From the NCBI GenBank assembly GCA_045533055.1, contig JAZSHD010000236.1:5134-69133 (forward strand): a DNA stretch of 64,000 bases, in the 5' to 3' direction. This DNA comes from SIG78 sp045533055 (lineage in GTDB: Bacteria > Verrucomicrobiota > Lentisphaeria > Victivallales > Victivallaceae). Below, one piece after another: positions 61,920 through 64,000 of this stretch. A program made the translations under genes and the position numbers. Positions within the stretch are counted from its first letter, which is position 1. Every line of letters starts with the position of its first letter. The notes beneath the pieces were generated by a model. It saw only the letters and a list, made by a program, of their open reading frames with translations. It had not been told where the DNA came from and did no database searches.

Positions 61920-63038
61920 ATGAAAAAATCATTATGGTTTGTTGTCATTTATGTTATTGTGCTGTTTGCTGTTGTGCCCTGGCAGGCTCAATGCTGTACC
62001 AGTTGGATGATTTTTTCTGACCTGACCGGAAAAAACACACATATTCTCCATAAAAACCGGGATTCTATTTCCCGGAAAATAACCGTTGCCATAAGTCCGG
62101 ATAATGCTCCGCGCAAATGGGTGGCTCTGGGGAATAACGGTCCCAACAGCGGGATGAACGCTTCCGGGCTTGCCGCTGTAATGAACAGCGGAGAAGTATG
62201 TATTGATCCACCCGATGTCAAAGGCAAAAAAACTACCGAGGGAATTATCCGTGCCGTTCTTGAATCGTGCGACAATGCCGCGCAAGCAGTTGCCGCATTA
62301 AAGAAATTTATTGCCGAAGGTAATTATTCGCATGGCAAAAGCGGTTCTATTTTTCTTTTTATGGATCAAAAAGAGGGTTATATTTGTGAAATTACCGCCA
62401 AAGTCTGTTCGGTTCAGCGTTATGAATCCGGCTATGCCGTGCGCGCCAGCAACTGGCGCAATCCCGATATGATCCAATATATCAGAAGCGATATTACCCG
62501 TTTTTTCAAAGCCAGTGCCCGGGAATACAGTGCGTTTTCCGGTTTGAATAAGATAATTGATAACAACGGCAAGATCACTTTGCCTGAAATATTCAACTTG
62601 TCCCGCAACTTCCAGATGCCGAAAAAATCACCGTTAAAACGTGCGGTCTGCGGCAATACAACCAACTCAGCAGCGAGTTTTGAAATAGATAAACAATATC
62701 CGGATATACTTTCAACCGCTTATTTTGCTGTAGGTCATCCCCGTCACACGGTCTATATACCAATCCCGATTTGTGTAAAAAGCATCCCTTCAATAATGAA
62801 AAGCCGCAAATGGTCGGCAACTGCCTTTGCGAGGCTGGATAAGCTGAAACTCGAATCGCCGCTGCCTGAAGAGTGGATAAAGTTTGAAAATGACTCCATG
62901 GCTTTGTATGCTAAAGCACAAGCCAAAGCCCGGAAAATGTTGGCAGAAAACAAACGCGATGAAGCAGTAAAATACCTGAATTTTGTCACCAGAAAGATCT
63001 GGTGCGATGCAGCTGGAATTTTGAAGATCCATCAATAA
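61920..63038 (+). CDS. Exported Ntn-type linear amide C-N hydrolase (C45/choloylglycine-like)
   Basis: A signal-like N-terminus ends WQAQCC, so that export or autoprocessing would expose Cys25/Cys26; CTSWMIF resembles the N-terminal nucleophile Cys of C45 acyltransferases and bile-salt/penicillin acylases. Supporting motifs are HILHKNRDSI (Arg-Asp), GPNSGMNASGLA, and RASNWRNP (Asn). At 372 residues, including a helical tail (~310-372), it fits exported C45-like hydrolases of gut bacteria. Possible substrates are N-acyl amino acids, bile-acid conjugates or penicillin-like amides. It stands alone, downstream of the ncRNA candidate. Confidence 0.72.
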   Translation: MKKSLWFVVIYVIVLFAVVPWQAQCCTSWMIFSDLTGKNTHILHKNRDSISRKITVAISPDNAPRKWVALGNNGPNSGMNASGLAAVMNSGEVCIDPPDVKGKKTTEGIIRAVLESCDNAAQAVAALKKFIAEGNYSHGKSGSIFLFMDQKEGYICEITAKVCSVQRYESGYAVRASNWRNPDMIQYIRSDITRFFKASAREYSAFSGLNKIIDNNGKITLPEIFNLSRNFQMPKKSPLKRAVCGNTTNSAASFEIDKQYPDILSTAYFAVGHPRHTVYIPIPICVKSIPSIMKSRKWSATAFARLDKLKLESPLPEEWIKFENDSMALYAKAQAKARKMLAENKRDEAVKYLNFVTRKIWCDAAGILKIHQ

Positions 63039-63073
63039 GTTTGTTTTTGAGTATTTGTAGAGTTCAGCAGCAG

Positions 63074-63420
63074 CTAAATCTGATTTTTGAGGCTCATAAG
63101 AATCACGCCGATAATACAGAGCAGAAAAGCAATCCGGCTCGGCAAGGCAATTTTTCCCGCAGATAAATTATACGGCACAACCATACCGGATTGAATGATC
63201 GCCCATGCTATTCCGTTGAGTCCGTTGCGCATGGCAGTTTGCCTTAAAAGCAGCATAAAAAATTAAACATACCGGCACACCAGAATGCTGCAAGGGACAT
63301 AAAACGCACCGATTTATCCGCTGGATGATCCGGATGGATGCACAGCATCACAGCCGCCGCCACAACTATGTAAATGCTCTGAACGAGGTTATTCAACTCA
63401 TTGCATAGTTTACTTTGGCA
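63074..63420 (-). pseudogene. Frameshifted remnant of a DMT/EamA-like membrane transporter
   Basis: Two overlapping minus-strand frames together read like the C-terminal half of a drug/metabolite transporter: NLVQSIYIVVAAAVMLCIHP, then MSLAAFWCAGMFNFLCCF in one frame, and LLRQTAMRNGLNGIAWAIIQSGMVV then IAFLLCIIGVILMSL in the next. The frame change falls at a T6 run near 63256-63262. The N-terminal half is missing; upstream lies element E3. Decay after truncation is likely. Confidence 0.6.
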
Positions 63421-63438
63421 AATCTCCTTTTTTCGTTT

Positions 63439-63632
63439 AGCTCTGTTCCCAATGCGGGTAGGTGGTAAAAAATGACATATATACCTGTGCATTGAGATAT
63501 TTTTCAAAATTTGAATGGCATTTATCTATTTGCAGAGCAAATAGATAAATGCCATTCAAGTTTTAAAAAAGTTCCAATATAAAAGTTGATCATATAACTT
63601 TTTATTGACCTACCCGTATTGGGAACAGAGCC
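63439..63632. repeat. MITE-like element with 24-bp inverted ends and 23-bp hairpin (copy E3)
   Basis: Left end GCTCTGTTCCCAAT-G-CGGGTAGGT and right end, inverted, GCTCTGTTCCCAAT-A-CGGGTAGGT differ at one base. The centre is a perfect 23-bp stem TTGAATGGCATTTATCTATT... (63511-63559) whose core GGCATTTATCTATTTGC is the same as in E2. It is ~194 bp, has no coding capacity, and adjoins a truncated transporter gene. No target-site duplication was evident. Confidence 0.75.
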
Positions 63633-63664
63633 TTACCTTAAAATATGGGGGTGAGTTTTTGTTT

Positions 63665-63931
63665 TCAATCAGCTTGAACCAAACTGACGAGCATTGAAAG
63701 TTTGAGCATGATTTCTGCGTCAAACGGAGCTTCGTCAACTTCGGGCATTTTGGTAACAGTAATTGAAATATCGTTGACGGATTTTACGCAATCACTTACT
63801 TCAACGCGGTACGGCGGCACAAAAAGCGGAGCAAATTGTTTGCCGTTGCAGTTGATTTCAATTACGCCGATGTTCTGATCAACTTCAATCAAAACCACCG
63901 GCTCAGCCGGTGGTATGCACCACGCCTTCAA
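63665..63931 (-). pseudogene. C-terminal remnant of a glycoside hydrolase (galactose-binding-like domain)
   Basis: An 88-codon stretch includes VVLIEVDQNIGVIEINCNGKQFAP and FVPPYRVEVSDCVKSVNDISITVTK. It resembles the last beta-sandwich of GH2/GH106-type enzymes (W-V-N-G-K ... PPYRVD ... N-x-L-x-I-x-V). No proper start exists: stops occur upstream in frame, and the region just upstream is filled with palindromes. It is probably a truncated gene end. Confidence 0.5.
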
Positions 63932-63962
63932 GGCGATGGTACCGGCAGCCCGACACGGGCTT
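63894..63962. repeat. Cluster of short palindromes at window end
   Basis: ACCACCGGC-TCA-GCCGGTGGT (63894-63914), CGCCTT-C-AAGGCG (63923-63935) and AGCCCG-ACA-CGGGCT follow one another. The cluster replaces the upstream part of the truncated glycosidase fragment. Confidence 0.6.
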
Positions 63963-64000
63963 TGAATGGGTTCGCCTCACGCAACTATTTTTCAAGCTAC

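Noticed and set aside
61711..61923. 70-codon plus-strand frame before the Ntn hydrolase
   Set aside because: It starts at TTG without a ribosome site, runs through an intrinsic terminator and overlaps the next gene; a non-coding RNA or leader fits better.
63244..63507. 87-codon frame as a complete small membrane protein
   Set aside because: Its N-terminal part is the end of repeat element E3 and its C-terminal part continues in another frame; it is a transporter remnant.

Overview
The window looks like a chromosomal segment of a glycan-degrading, probably gut-associated bacterium of the Lentisphaerota (Victivallis-like). This rests on the gene content, not on a marker gene: four prepilin-type H-X9-DG proteins, each encoded next to a very large secreted carbohydrate-active enzyme; DUF6067-, GH106- and GH123-like enzymes with CBM9-like or discoidin-like modules; and three AraC regulators with cysteine-rich PocR-like sensor domains.

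Layout. 1-12.4 kb: end of a glycosidase-like gene plus a pilin-like gene, a hairpin-rich repeat element, a MATE exporter, an IclR regulator, then a GH106-like / pilin-like / DUF6067-like operon with a strong terminator. 12.5-19.9 kb: a complete type II-A CRISPR-Cas locus with 18 repeats and 17 spacers, a leader with promoter and leader-anchoring sequence, csn2, cas2, cas1, cas9, and a divergent tracrRNA whose anti-repeat lies upstream of cas9. 20.0-21.5 kb: a RhuM-family gene and an intact glyoxalase-fold (VOC) gene. 21.8-33.2 kb: a DeoR regulator, then a leftward operon (pilin-like, 1621-aa glycosidase-like, Gfo/Idh, sugar isomerase, lipoprotein) with a divergent AraC regulator. 33.2-37.8 kb: a tight leftward redox operon (SDR, flavoprotein, XRE-cupin regulator, OYE-like). 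38-42.9 kb: a rightward four-gene operon (PIG-L, polysaccharide deacetylase-like, fucose/arabinose isomerase-like, SGNH esterase) between two PocR-AraC regulators. 44-57.4 kb: a rightward nine-gene operon including a creatinase-like M24 protein, an ASRT-family protein and a GH123-sialidase fusion. 57.5-61.2 kb: Gfo/Idh, cupin, lysA, tsaB and tRNA-Leu(UAA). 61.2-64 kb: hairpin arrays, a candidate ncRNA, an Ntn hydrolase, gene remnants and another small inverted-repeat element.

The most striking architecture is a set of three truncated copies (about 72-75 bp) of the 3' end of the VOC gene, all in the same orientation as the intact gene. They bracket consecutive modules: RhuM, then CRISPR-Cas, then the IclR/glycan module. 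Two of them abut the module exactly: one touches the last CRISPR repeat and one touches the RhuM stop codon. This looks like serial accretion of modules at one gene end, although no integrase is visible. A second recurrent structure is a family of small elements with GGCTCTGTT-type inverted ends and long perfect internal hairpins, found beside gene 3' ends.

All functional calls are read from sequence motifs only. No database search was possible.
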